Below, piece after piece: positions 20,293-29,267 of a stretch of DNA of 64,000 bases. Source of the stretch: Bryobacterales bacterium. GTDB lineage: Bacteria > Acidobacteriota > Terriglobia > Bryobacterales > UBA6623. The stretch spans positions 1 to 64,000 of the forward strand of contig JAPPMG010000057.1 in the NCBI GenBank assembly GCA_028819215.1, written 5' to 3'. The notes under the pieces were generated by a model that saw only the letters and a list, made by a program, of their open reading frames with translations, was not told the DNA's origin and searched no databases. A program made the position numbers and the translations under genes. The number at the start of each line of letters is the position of its first letter. Within the stretch, counting starts at the first letter, position 1.

Positions 20293-21927
20293 CTATCGAT
20301 CCGGGTGGCCCGCTTCACGAATGAAGCGCTCCCTCCACTCCTCCCATTTGATAGCTAGCTCGCGCACCTTGTCCGGCCGGTCCTGGGCGAGGTCGCGCTG
20401 CTCGGCCCGGTCCGCAGCTAGATCGTAGAGCGCCCACTCGCCCGGGCGGGCATCCTCGGCCTCCGCTACCGAGTTCCAGCCATCGTCGCGCGTACGCACT
20501 GTGTGCAGGATCTTCCAGTCCCCCATGCGCAACGCCCGGTTGCCCTGGTGGTAGAACCAAAGGGCTTCGTGCAGGGGCTTGCCGTCCTGCTCGAACACAG
20601 GCACCAAGCTGCGACCGGCCAGTGGCGGCCCGCCACTGGCGGCCGCCTCGACCCCAGCGAGCTCAAGCATCGTGGGAGCGATGTCGATTACGTGGCCGAG
20701 CGTGCTGCGCAATTCATTCCGAGCCCCGATCCCCTTGGGCCAATGCACGATCAACGGCGTCGCGATGCCCCCCTCGTGCACCCAGGTCTTGTGCAGCCGA
20801 AACGGAGTGTTCGCCGCGCTTGAGAAGCCCGGGCCAAGGCATAGGTACGTGCCGGCAGAGCCTAGCGGAGCGTTCGGGTCGTGCCCGTCCCCGCGCACCA
20901 TGATCTCGGCACTGGCGCCGTTGTCAGACAGGAAGAACACAACCGTGTTCTGTAGCTCACCCATCGCGCGCAGCTGGTCCAAGACGCGGCCAATCTCGCG
21001 GTCCATCCGGTCGATCATCGCGGCGTGGATCGCCATCTTCTCGGCTTGGAAGCGCCGCTGCTCCTGGTTAAGGCGCTCCCACGGAACCGGCCGATTGACC
21101 TCGCCCGCCCCCAATTGCGCGATGCCATCCGGAAACGCATACGGCGGTCCGACATCCTCGTCCAGCAGCGACAGCTGGGGACCCGCGATCCCCATCGCGA
21201 GCTGGCGAGCGAACCGTTCCTGGCGCAGCCGATCCCATCCCAGCAGGTAGCGATCGCGATAGCGGGCGATATCCTCGGGCGCGGCGTGCAATGGGAAGTG
21301 GGGCGCATGAAACGCCAAGTACAGAAAGAAGGGGCGCTCGGAGTACTCAGCGGCGTGCTCCTGCAAGCATTCGATCGCATGATCCGCCGTAACGACGGTC
21401 AGGTGCGCACCCCGCTCGGGCTCGAAGTCGGGCAGCCGCACCCCATCCCTGTCGTGCCCGATGAGGTGGAAGAAACCGGCTCGATTGCCGGCCCGGTAGG
21501 AGTGGTCAAACCCGTTGTCGAGCGGATCCCCGTCCACGTGCCACTTGCCTGAATGGTAGGAGCGGTAGCCGGCCGAGCGGAGCCGTTGCGAGACAAGCAC
21601 CGCCCAATCGGGACGGGTCCCGCGGCCGCCGAACTCGCGCGGATCGACACCGGGTATCGAGTCGCGCCGGATCTGCTGGGCGTAGTAGCCGGTCAATAGC
21701 GACCCGCGCGTGGGCCAGCAACGCGAAGTGTTGTAGAACTGCGTGAAGCGCAGGCCGCCCTCGGCCAAGGCATCCAGGTTGGGCGTAGAGATCTCGCCGC
21801 CATAGCAACCTGCGTCCGCGAACCCCATGTCGTCGGCAACGATGACAAGGAAGTTCGGTGGCCGCGCTTCGTCTGCTGGAGCGCACGCGCCCAGCAACAC
21901 TGCAGCTAAGACTGACGCAGTCCTCAT
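20293..21927 (-). CDS. Lipoprotein sulfatase (family S1)
   Basis: Sulfatase of 544 residues with a lipoprotein signal (LLGAC, C15), so it is probably membrane-anchored and faces the periplasm or outside. The metal-binding pair is D32-D33, the modification motif is CWPTR with C70 as predicted formylglycine, and SGKWHVDG and FFLSDNGAS are further active-site signatures. Overall it resembles sulfatase 1 (similar ISTPNLDALAEGGLRFTQFYN region and EDIARYRDRYLLGWDRLRQER stretch), so the two are likely paralogues. It diverges from a sodium:solute symporter gene and converges on the TIM-barrel gene with a 59-nt gap. The symporter may import its product, but this is an inference. Confidence 0.93.
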   Translation of the reverse strand: MRTASVLAAVLLGACAPADEARPPNFLVIVADDMGFADAGCYGGEISTPNLDALAEGGLRFTQFYNTSRCWPTRGSLLTGYYAQQIRRDSIPGVDPREFGGRGTRPDWAVLVSQRLRSAGYRSYHSGKWHVDGDPLDNGFDHSYRAGNRAGFFHLIGHDRDGVRLPDFEPERGAHLTVVTADHAIECLQEHAAEYSERPFFLYLAFHAPHFPLHAAPEDIARYRDRYLLGWDRLRQERFARQLAMGIAGPQLSLLDEDVGPPYAFPDGIAQLGAGEVNRPVPWERLNQEQRRFQAEKMAIHAAMIDRMDREIGRVLDQLRAMGELQNTVVFFLSDNGASAEIMVRGDGHDPNAPLGSAGTYLCLGPGFSSAANTPFRLHKTWVHEGGIATPLIVHWPKGIGARNELRSTLGHVIDIAPTMLELAGVEAAASGGPPLAGRSLVPVFEQDGKPLHEALWFYHQGNRALRMGDWKILHTVRTRDDGWNSVAEAEDARPGEWALYDLAADRAEQRDLAQDRPDKVRELAIKWEEWRERFIREAGHPDR

Positions 21928-22015
21928 AGTGGCCACTAGGATAGAAGGTTCCGCCACCCGACCTGTGGCGCGGGTGGCAAGTCATACGAAGGCCGCCTCG
22001 GCGCGGTCGGAGGGT

Positions 22016-22020
22016 GGAGG
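22016..22020 (+). promoter_or_regulatory. Ribosome-binding site fixing the symporter start
   Basis: GGAGG lies 7 nt before the GTG at 22028. It selects this GTG over upstream in-frame starts that would overlap the divergent sulfatase gene and add about 67 non-membrane residues. Confidence 0.75.
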
Positions 22021-22027
22021 AATCCCG

Positions 22028-23458
22028 GTGAGCGGATTGAGCAGTCTCGACGCCGTGGTGCTGGTGGCTTACCTAACCGGGGTCACCGCATGGGGCGCAT
22101 GGCTAGGAAGGGGCCAGAAGGGCGGAGCTGACTACTTCCTGGGCGGGCGTTCGCTGCCGTGGGGTGCCGTCTTGCTGTCCGTGGTCGCGACCGAGACCAG
22201 CACGCTCACCTTCTTGAGCATCCCCGGCGTTGCGTATGTCGGCAGCCTTATATTCCTCCAACTGACTCTGGGCTACGTTGCCGGGCGCATTGTGGTTGCC
22301 CTTGTCTTGCTCCCCGCCTACTATCGGGGCGAGATTTCCACCGCATATGCCCTCTTGGAAGCTCGCTTCGGAACGGCGACTCGACGCGTCGCGTCCGCGA
22401 TCTTCATGTTGACCAGGCTGCTGGCCGACTCGGTGCGGCTGTTCGCCACAGCCATACCCCTGGCGCTCATCACCGGCTGGCCGTACCCGGCCTCCATCTT
22501 GGTGATCGCCGGCTTGACCGTGATCTACACCTATTGCGGGGGCATTCGCGCGGTGGTCTGGGTCGATTCAGTCCAAATGGGGCTCTATTTGCTCGGCGCC
22601 GCGATCGCCGTCGCTGTGATCCAATCTCAGGTGCCGGGCGGATGGAGCGAGGTACTCGCATCTGCAACGCTAGCCGGGAAGCTCCAAGTCTTGGAGTTTT
22701 CGTGGAGCCTCTCTGCGCCATACACGTTCCTAGCGGGCCTCGTGGGAGGTGCCGTCTTCACGATGGCCTCGCACGGCACGGATCAGATCATCGTCCAGAG
22801 GCTGCTGACCTGTCGCAACCTGCGAGACTCGCAGAAGGCTCTGATAGGCAGCGGTTTCGCGGTCGTAGGCCAGTTCCTGCTGTTTCTCCTTGTCGGCATA
22901 GGGCTTTGGAGCTTCTACGGAGGACAGGCGTTCGAGCGCACGGACGAGATCTTCGCGCGCTTCATCATCGACGAGCTGCCGGCAGGAGTGACCGGCCTGC
23001 TGATCGCGTGCGTGTTCGCCGCGGCGATGTCGTCGTTGTCGTCTTCAGTCAACGCGCTCGCATCTTCGACGGCATACGACTACTGGGCACCGCTGGTCGG
23101 CGCCAGCGATGACGAGCAGCGCATCCTGAAGGCCGGAAAGGTGTTCACTCTCGGATGGGGCGCACTCCTAGCCCTTGGGGCGATCATGTTCATTCCCCTC
23201 TCTCGGCACACCTCCGCAGTAGAAGTCGCGCTGGGCGTAGCGGCAGTGGTGTACGGGGGGCTGCTCGGTGCCTTCGCGCTGGGAGCGTTGACGCGGACCA
23301 CGAGCCAGCCGGGTGTGATCGCAGGGATCGGGCTAGGCATTGCCGCTATCGTCGCGATTCAGGGCCTAGTGGCATGGCTCTGGTACGTTCCCATCGGAGC
23401 TGCGATAACGGTAATGGCTGGCCTTGCCAGCCAGCGCGTCGTCCGATCGAATCGGTAA
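22028..23458 (+). CDS. Sodium:solute symporter (SSS family)
   Basis: Inner-membrane transporter of 476 residues with about 13 membrane helices. Family signatures include ADYFLGGRSLPWGAVLLSVVATETSTLTFLSIPG split across helix 2, the unwound-helix GGIRAVVWVDSVQMGLYLLGA region, ASHGTDQIIVQRLLTCRN and AAMSSLSSSVNALASSTAYDY, which carries sodium-site serines. It is close to the SGLT/putative sugar or sialic-acid branch, but the substrate is not decided by sequence alone. The GTG start is supported by a GGAGG 7 nt upstream. It diverges from sulfatase 2, suggesting shared regulation. A strong hairpin follows the stop. Confidence 0.93.
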   Translation: MSGLSSLDAVVLVAYLTGVTAWGAWLGRGQKGGADYFLGGRSLPWGAVLLSVVATETSTLTFLSIPGVAYVGSLIFLQLTLGYVAGRIVVALVLLPAYYRGEISTAYALLEARFGTATRRVASAIFMLTRLLADSVRLFATAIPLALITGWPYPASILVIAGLTVIYTYCGGIRAVVWVDSVQMGLYLLGAAIAVAVIQSQVPGGWSEVLASATLAGKLQVLEFSWSLSAPYTFLAGLVGGAVFTMASHGTDQIIVQRLLTCRNLRDSQKALIGSGFAVVGQFLLFLLVGIGLWSFYGGQAFERTDEIFARFIIDELPAGVTGLLIACVFAAAMSSLSSSVNALASSTAYDYWAPLVGASDDEQRILKAGKVFTLGWGALLALGAIMFIPLSRHTSAVEVALGVAAVVYGGLLGAFALGALTRTTSQPGVIAGIGLGIAAIVAIQGLVAWLWYVPIGAAITVMAGLASQRVVRSNR

Positions 23459-23468
23459 GCTCTGCGAT

Positions 23469-23501
23469 GCGGGCGTCCCGACGCCAAGTCGGGACGCCCG
23501 C
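23469..23501. terminator. Perfect 14-bp hairpin between two convergent genes
   Basis: A 14-base arm at 23469-23482 (GCGGGCGTCCCGAC) is followed by a 5-nt loop and its exact reverse complement at 23488-23501. It sits 10 nt after the symporter stop and 12 nt after the TonB-receptor stop on the other strand, so it can serve both. There is no T-tract, so termination may rely on the stem itself or on Rho. Confidence 0.75.
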
Positions 23502-23513
23502 GTGGCCCAGATT

Positions 23514-26500
23514 CTAGAACCGCAGCTTCAGCGCGTACTGGAAGATCCTCGGTCCGCCGCCGCGGCCGATGTTCCCCGTGCGCGTGAAGAATCCGCCGCC
23601 GACTCCGTTGAACCGCCGGAACTCGTTCGTCATGATGAAGTTCGTCCGGTTGAGGAAGTTGAAGGACTCGATACGCAGCTGCAGGCGCATACCCTCGCGG
23701 ATTTGGAAGTTCTTCGAGACAGCTAAGTTCGCGGTGAACAGGCCCGGTCCGTCCAGAATGTTGCGGCCCGCCGTTCCCAGCGCGAAGGCCCCGTCCGGAC
23801 AGAACAGTTCCGTGCCGGCCTCGGGGTCGGCATCCACACAGCTCGGGACGTCTTGGAAGGCGCGGGTGTCGAAGAACGGGTAGTTGACTCCGCGCTTCAG
23901 GCCCAGAGACGGATCATCAGCCTGAGAGCCGTGCGCGACCCGATGGGGCCGCTGTGACTCGCCCAGGTTCACGTCCGCATTGGCGGCCATGACCGTGAAC
24001 GGCGAACCCGAGTAAGAGGTTTGCGTGCCCGAGAGCTGCCAGCCGCCAAAGGCCGCCTGAGCGACACTATTCCACTGCGCGCCCCAGCGCCGACCGCGCC
24101 CGAACGGCAGGTTGAAGTTGCCCACCATCGTGAACACGTGCCGACGGTCCCACGTCGAGCGCCCGCGCTCGAGCCGCAGGTTTCTGCGATCCAACGCGTT
24201 CGCAAAGTCTGTCGCTCCGGATCCATTGGTCCGCGACGCGTCGTCAATCGATTTGGAGAACGAGTAGTTCACGCGCCAGAACAGGCCGCGCCGGCTGCGC
24301 TTGCGCCAAGAAATGTTGGTAGCGTTGTAGTTGGAGTTCGAACCGGTGTTGTAGAAGTTGATCGCGTTCCAGTCGGGATTCGGCCGCAGTGACTGGAAGT
24401 TCTCGGTGAATCCTCCGGTCGGCGTGCGGTTGGCCAGAAACCAATCACGAGTGCGAATCGCCTGGTTGTGGTCGTACCGGCGGATGAGGTGTGTTCCTTT
24501 CGAGCCGCGGTAGTCGATTTCTACGCTCGTGCCGCCCGGCAGTTGCCGCTCGATCGTAAAGTTCCAAGACTGCAGGTACGCCTGACTGGGCCTCTGCGTG
24601 ATGCCGCTCGCCGTCGGCCGATCACCGAGCCAACCTCCGCCAATGATGGCGTCCCGGCCCAACGTGCCCAGAGGATCGCTGAGCAGGACTTCTGGCGGCC
24701 TGTTGGGGGTCGCGTTCCTCGCCGCATAGTTGGTCTGGATCGTGTACGGGAAGATGTTGCCCAGATTGTTCCGGAACGGATTCAGGATCGTTCCGGCCAC
24801 GAACAGCCCGTAGCCGGTGCGGATGACCATCTTGTTGGTCAACCGGTAGGCGACTCCCAGGCGGGGAGTGATGTTATTCCAATCCGTCTGGATCACCGAG
24901 CGCGGGTAGCCTACCTCGTCCGCCGTGAGGAACCGACCCGCAAGGTCAAAGTCCCCCAGCAGCTGATTGAAGTTGTCCGGAAGGTTCCGGTCGCTCGAGA
25001 GGACGATCTTGTTGTGTTCGGGCACGTAGCTGCCCATCTTGTCATTCACGTCCCACGGCATCTGGTTGACCTCCCAGCGCACTCCGAGGTTCATGGTCAG
25101 GCGCGGGGTGACCTTCCAGTCGTCGTTGAAGAACGCGCCCATCGCGATCTGCCTCCAGTCCGGCCCGTTGATGCCCTCCCGGACGTTGATGTTGTGCAGC
25201 CAGCCAAGGAACATGTCCGCGACCGGGCTGCCCCAGTCCTTGCAGCGCTGCGAGTTGCAGCCGCCCGTGCGGAAACCGCGGAAGCGGTAGTTGCCCCGGG
25301 CATTGTTGACGCCGGGCCGCTCGTACATCACGTAGTTGTAGTTGAACCCGTATTTGATAGTGTGGGCGCCCTTGATGTTCGTCATCTTGATGCTCCACTG
25401 TGTGTCGCTCACGTCCGTGATCACCGGCAGGTTGGTCGCGGAGCCGAGCGTGGCGTGGTTGTCGACCCGGATGAGGGGGTAGTCGTCGATGCCGGGATAC
25501 AGCTCACGGTCCTCTTCGGAGATGAAGTTCTGCATCCCAAGCTCTTCGATGATGTTGCCGTCGGAGAACGCACCGCGTTGGAACACGTCGTTGCCGCTGA
25601 ATCCGAACCGGACCTCCATCAGCGATGTCGGCGAGAACATGTGCGTGTAGTCGGCCCCCGCCAGGTAGCGGTTGTCGTCGATCGTGTTGCCGAACTGGGG
25701 TAGCAGGCTGTTGCCTGCGAACGGATTCTCGAGGTTGTTGGCGCGATATTGCACGCGTGCCGCCAAGTTGTTCTCGCCGATCTTGTGGTCGACCTTGAAG
25801 ATGCTGCTGTCGAAATGGTCGTTGTCGTTGTCGACCACGAGGTAGTTCAGCAGGTCCCGGCGCTTGCCCATGTTCGGCCCCGGGTACTCTTGGAACAGCC
25901 GCTGAGCCACCGGGTCGGCGCGGCTCATCGGAATCACGTCGTTCGGGAAGCAGGAGTTGTTCCGCCCGCGGCGGACGAGGTTGGCATTGCAACCTCCGCG
26001 CGAAGTCCGGTCGCGGATGACGAACTGGCTCCGGAGCTGGTCGAGGACAGCGTCGTCTGTCAGATCGAGCTGGTTGTCGAGGTGCGATAGGCCGATGGTC
26101 TGGCTGAAGTCGCCTCCAATCTCCATCGGCGTCGGAACGCGCGACAAGCGCACTTGCTCCTGGTCGCGGCGCTGGAGCTCGTAGCTGAGCATGAAGAAGG
26201 TCCGGTTCTTCTTGATCGGCCCGGTTGCCGTCGCGGAGAACTGGTTCTGCAGCAGGTTGGTCTTCTCTTGCTCGAAGAATGCGCGCGCGTCCAGCACGTC
26301 GTTGCGCATGAAGTAGCTGATGTTGCCGTGAAACTGGTTCGTCCCCGAACGCAGCGACATGTTCAGGATGCCACCGGCCATGCGGCCGTACTCCGCCGAA
26401 TATCCGGACGTCTCCATCTTGAACTCTTGCAGTGCGTCGATGTTGGGGCGCACCTGCGCCGCGCCGCCCTGGACGTTGCGGTTGTCAAAGCCGTCGACGT

Positions 26501-27053
26501 AGAAGTTGGTGTTGGTTGGCCGTGCGCCGTTGACCGATGCGAACGAGCCCTGCGAACTGCCCCTCGGCACGACGCCGGGCACGAAGAACGCCAAATCCGT
26601 GAAGTCGCGACCGTTCAGCGGCAGCTCTTGGATCTCCTCCTGCACGATGACGTCGCCCTTGATCATGCCGTTCTCGGTGTTCAGCGTCACGAGCTGGGCG
26701 TCAACCGTCACTGACTCCGTGATCTGGCCCAGTTCCAACTCGACGTCAACGCGGCGATTGTCACCCGTGCGCAAGACGATGCCCTGCTCAACGTGCTGCT
26801 GAAAGCCCTCGGATGTGACAATCAGCTGGTAGTCGCCGGGAATCAGCGCGGGTACGGTGAAGCTGCCAAGCTCGTTCGTGGACTGTTCGCGGGAAATCGC
26901 GGTGCCGGTATTGATGACGGTGACTTCAGCGCCGGGAATGACGCCGCCACCGCTGTCGGTGACCGTACCGGTCAAGGTGGCCAGGTTGGCCTGGCCAAAG
27001 CAGATCGGGGCTAGCAGTGCCAGCATACCGATCAAAGCAAACGCTCTTGTCAT
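23514..27053 (-). CDS. Oar-like TonB-dependent outer-membrane receptor with carboxypeptidase-regulatory domain
   Basis: Outer-membrane protein of 1179 residues. A signal peptide (residues 1-21, ending CFGQ) is followed by a carboxypeptidase-regulatory-like beta-sandwich at about residues 22-105 (ATLTGTVTDSGGGVIPGAEV). A plug domain follows, with VQEEIQELPLNGRDFTDLAFFVPG, and then a large barrel ending in FQYALKLRF. The architecture is the Oar/TonB type that is greatly expanded in Acidobacteriota and often linked to uptake of glycans or to adhesion. The ATG at 27053 was chosen over a longer frame because it starts the signal peptide and has GGGGG 7 nt upstream. The substrate is unknown. An amidase gene diverges upstream. 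Confidence 0.94.
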   Translation of the reverse strand: MTRAFALIGMLALLAPICFGQANLATLTGTVTDSGGGVIPGAEVTVINTGTAISREQSTNELGSFTVPALIPGDYQLIVTSEGFQQHVEQGIVLRTGDNRRVDVELELGQITESVTVDAQLVTLNTENGMIKGDVIVQEEIQELPLNGRDFTDLAFFVPGVVPRGSSQGSFASVNGARPTNTNFYVDGFDNRNVQGGAAQVRPNIDALQEFKMETSGYSAEYGRMAGGILNMSLRSGTNQFHGNISYFMRNDVLDARAFFEQEKTNLLQNQFSATATGPIKKNRTFFMLSYELQRRDQEQVRLSRVPTPMEIGGDFSQTIGLSHLDNQLDLTDDAVLDQLRSQFVIRDRTSRGGCNANLVRRGRNNSCFPNDVIPMSRADPVAQRLFQEYPGPNMGKRRDLLNYLVVDNDNDHFDSSIFKVDHKIGENNLAARVQYRANNLENPFAGNSLLPQFGNTIDDNRYLAGADYTHMFSPTSLMEVRFGFSGNDVFQRGAFSDGNIIEELGMQNFISEEDRELYPGIDDYPLIRVDNHATLGSATNLPVITDVSDTQWSIKMTNIKGAHTIKYGFNYNYVMYERPGVNNARGNYRFRGFRTGGCNSQRCKDWGSPVADMFLGWLHNINVREGINGPDWRQIAMGAFFNDDWKVTPRLTMNLGVRWEVNQMPWDVNDKMGSYVPEHNKIVLSSDRNLPDNFNQLLGDFDLAGRFLTADEVGYPRSVIQTDWNNITPRLGVAYRLTNKMVIRTGYGLFVAGTILNPFRNNLGNIFPYTIQTNYAARNATPNRPPEVLLSDPLGTLGRDAIIGGGWLGDRPTASGITQRPSQAYLQSWNFTIERQLPGGTSVEIDYRGSKGTHLIRRYDHNQAIRTRDWFLANRTPTGGFTENFQSLRPNPDWNAINFYNTGSNSNYNATNISWRKRSRRGLFWRVNYSFSKSIDDASRTNGSGATDFANALDRRNLRLERGRSTWDRRHVFTMVGNFNLPFGRGRRWGAQWNSVAQAAFGGWQLSGTQTSYSGSPFTVMAANADVNLGESQRPHRVAHGSQADDPSLGLKRGVNYPFFDTRAFQDVPSCVDADPEAGTELFCPDGAFALGTAGRNILDGPGLFTANLAVSKNFQIREGMRLQLRIESFNFLNRTNFIMTNEFRRFNGVGGGFFTRTGNIGRGGGPRIFQYALKLRF

Positions 27054-27125
27054 CACAAGACCCCCAGTTCTCAATTTCGTCTGTAGATACCCCTGATCTA
27101 CGCCTTCAACCCCATCATCTGACAC

Positions 27126-27153
27126 TGTATAACTTTGGGCGGCACAACGCAAA
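27126..27153 (-). promoter_or_regulatory. Candidate promoter of the TonB receptor gene
   Basis: On the minus strand TTTGCG (27153-27148), a 16-nt spacer and TATACA (27131-27126) form a plausible sigma-70 promoter. The start site near 27119 would give a leader of about 65 nt with a Shine-Dalgarno. The whole divergent interval 27054-27213 is shared with the amidase. Confidence 0.45.
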
Positions 27154-27213
27154 TGTATATTTTCTGCGCCGAGTGCCCGGACCGAAAGGCGTAATCTGGT
27201 CTTGGAACATCCG

Positions 27214-28662
27214 ATGGAGCTGCCCGCGAGACTCGGCTTAACCCAGTTGGCCGAAGCCTTCAGCAGCGGTCAGCTGTCGCCAGTTGAGGTCGTGCGCCAT
27301 GCGCTGCGGCGAATCGCTAGGCTGGACCCGGTTCTGAACTCGTACCTGTCCGTAACTGCCGACCACGCGCTGGAAAGGGCCCGCCAGGCCGAGTCGGAGA
27401 TCCGGGCGGGGCGCCACAAGGGCCCGCTGCACGGCGTGCCCTACGCGGCCAAGGACCTGCTCGACACAAAGGGCATCCGCACTACGGTCGGCTCGCGGAT
27501 CCTCTCCGACAACGTGCCCGCAGCTGACGCCGCGGTCGTCGAGAGCCTGTCCGCTGCCGGCGCGATCCTGCTCGGCAAGACCGGCATGCACGAATGGGCC
27601 TACGGGATCACGAACAACAACCCCCATTTCGGTCCGGTCCGCAACCCATGGAACACGGAGCGCATTCCCGGAGGATCCAGCGGCGGGTCGGCTGCTGCCT
27701 TAGCCGCCGGCCTGTGTAGCTTCTCGCTGGGCTCGGACACCGGCGGCTCGATTCGGATCCCTGCAGCACTGTGCGGCATCGCCGGGCTAAAGCCGACGTT
27801 CGGACGGGTCAGCCGCCGCGGCGCGTTTCCCCTTGGGCACACGCTCGACACGCTGGGTCCGTTCGGCCTGACCGTGCAGGACACCGCGCTGGCGTACCAT
27901 GCGATCGCAGGCCGGGACGGCGCCGACCCCACGACGGTGGACAAGCCCGTCGAGCTGCCCCGATTCGACGCTGAGCCCAGCCTGAAGGGCGTTGTGATCG
28001 GCGTGCCTCGGGCCTCGTACTACGAGTGCCTGGATCCGGCGGTCGATAGTGCCGTGCAGTCGGCCCTGAGTGTCCTGACCGGCATCGGAGCGCAACTTCG
28101 CGAAGTCGCGGTTCCCGACATCGACCTGGCTAACTCGCTGCACCGCCTCATCCTCCTTGCGGAAGGGACCTCCGTGCATCATCGCCGGCTCGAAGAGCAC
28201 CGCGAGCAATTCGGCGACGACGTGCGAGCGCTTCTGGATCAGGGCCGGCTCGTGCTCGCTTCTGACTACTTGAACGCGCAACGGCAGCGCAAGCGATTCT
28301 GCCGGGAGTTCGCTCGAACGCTCGAGACGGTGGACGCCTTGGTGGCGCCAGCCGTGCCGATTCCGACGGCGCGCATCGGAGAATTGGAAGTCGAGGTCAA
28401 CGGGAGGCTAGAAAACGTCCGACTCGCCACTACTCGCAATATCCGCGCCCTCAACCTCACCGGCCTGCCCGTGCTATCGGTCCCGTGCGGATTCCACAGC
28501 GACGGCCTGCCCATTGGCATCCAGATCGTCGGCAAGGCCTTTGACGAGCGGAGAGTGCTTGAGATCGGACACGCATACGAAACGGCTACCGAGTGGCACC
28601 TTCGGATCCCTCCCATTGCGCGGTCTCCGGTTCCCAGCGACACCGCTCCAGGCGCACCCTAG
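27214..28662 (+). CDS. Amidase-signature hydrolase
   Basis: Amidase-signature enzyme of 482 residues, which hydrolyses an amide bond with a Ser-cisSer-Lys triad. Lys lies in PYAAKDLLDTKG, the cis-Ser in the GGSSGGSAAALAAGL motif, and the nucleophile Ser in GSDTGGSIRIPAALCG. These match the GatA/amidase family. The GatA partner genes gatB and gatC are absent nearby, so a stand-alone catabolic or housekeeping amidase is more likely than the tRNA amidotransferase subunit. The ATG at 27214 was preferred to a TTG at 27202. Its last 77 nt overlap the ATL gene on the opposite strand. Confidence 0.92.
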   Translation: MELPARLGLTQLAEAFSSGQLSPVEVVRHALRRIARLDPVLNSYLSVTADHALERARQAESEIRAGRHKGPLHGVPYAAKDLLDTKGIRTTVGSRILSDNVPAADAAVVESLSAAGAILLGKTGMHEWAYGITNNNPHFGPVRNPWNTERIPGGSSGGSAAALAAGLCSFSLGSDTGGSIRIPAALCGIAGLKPTFGRVSRRGAFPLGHTLDTLGPFGLTVQDTALAYHAIAGRDGADPTTVDKPVELPRFDAEPSLKGVVIGVPRASYYECLDPAVDSAVQSALSVLTGIGAQLREVAVPDIDLANSLHRLILLAEGTSVHHRRLEEHREQFGDDVRALLDQGRLVLASDYLNAQRQRKRFCREFARTLETVDALVAPAVPIPTARIGELEVEVNGRLENVRLATTRNIRALNLTGLPVLSVPCGFHSDGLPIGIQIVGKAFDERRVLEIGHAYETATEWHLRIPPIARSPVPSDTAPGAP

Positions 28663-28981
28663 CCCCCGCAAACGGTACATTCTCCCGTTCCAGCCTGCGG
28701 CGCTGCTCGCGAGCCCGCTCGCCGGACAGGGCGATGCGACCGCCGGCGGCGAGTACGCGGTGCCACGGCAGTGCCAGCTCGGGCGGGCACAGGCGCATGG
28801 CGCGGCCGGCCTGACGCGCCCCGCCGGCGATGCCCGCCATGCGCGCTACGTCGCCGTACGTAGCGACGCGTCCCCTTGGAATCTGGGCAACGACTGACCA
28901 GACTTCCTGATAGCGAATCCAAGCGGGCCCTACGGTTCGCCCGCCCAATAGCGCGCCGACGGCGAGCGTTTCGCGGTCCAC
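28586..28981 (-). CDS. Alkyltransferase-like protein (ATL)
   Basis: Protein of 131 residues of the MGMT C-terminal fold. The helix-turn-helix part has VWSVVAQIPRGRVATYGDVARMAG. The active-site motif reads PWHRV where true O6-alkylguanine methyltransferases have PCHRV. The Cys-to-Trp change defines ATL/YbaZ proteins, which bind O6-alkylguanine, flip it out and hand it to nucleotide-excision repair without dealkylating it. The GTG at 28981 has GGAG 8 nt upstream; a shorter start is possible because typical ATLs are 100-115 residues. It ends inside the convergent amidase gene (77-nt overlap) and follows the zinc-ribbon gene by 40 nt. Confidence 0.87.
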   Translation of the reverse strand: MDRETLAVGALLGGRTVGPAWIRYQEVWSVVAQIPRGRVATYGDVARMAGIAGGARQAGRAMRLCPPELALPWHRVLAAGGRIALSGERAREQRRRLERENVPFAGARVRLERCRWEPETAQWEGSEGATR

Positions 28982-29021
28982 CTCGATCGCTCCGCCGCGG
29001 ACCTGGCGGCGCGGCACGGAT

Positions 29022-29258
29022 CTAGCGGTGCCCCAGCGGGCCCATCTTGTCGAGTATTTCGTCGAATAGGTCGCGTTTGCTGCCGGGCTGTTCCTTGCCA
29101 CCGCGAGCATGCCGGTACTTGTGCGACGAATAGCAGGTTCGGCATTCGGTGCGGGCGGGCTCGCCGTCCAAGACCGAGACAACCGAGTGATTCATCACCG
29201 ACTTGCACCGCGTGCAGTAGTCATCGACGATGTCGCCGACGCGGTGTTCTGCGTCCAC
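29022..29258 (-). CDS. Small four-cysteine zinc-ribbon protein
   Basis: Protein of 78 residues with two CxxC pairs, YCTRCKS at residues 14-20 and ECRTCYS at about 38-44, spaced as in a zinc ribbon. A basic SSHKYRHARGGK stretch and an amphipathic C-terminal helix (KRDLFDEILDKMG) follow. It lacks a signal, so it is cytoplasmic. I do not recognise a characterised family. The GTG at 29258 has a run of G upstream. It lies 9 nt after the PQQ-propeller stop and 40 nt before the ATL gene, so it may be co-expressed with the DNA-repair protein. Nucleic-acid binding is an inference. Confidence 0.7.
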   Translation of the reverse strand: MDAEHRVGDIVDDYCTRCKSVMNHSVVSVLDGEPARTECRTCYSSHKYRHARGGKEQPGSKRDLFDEILDKMGPLGHR

Positions 29259-29267
29259 GGGCCCCCC

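Noticed and set aside
24468..25703. 411-codon open frame on the + strand
   Set aside because: It lies wholly inside the TonB receptor on the opposite strand and shows no family motif.
27202..27213. TTG start for the amidase
   Set aside because: A weak CGTAAT lies 6 nt upstream, which fits the leaderless spacing, but the ATG at 27214 gives the usual family start, so I kept it.
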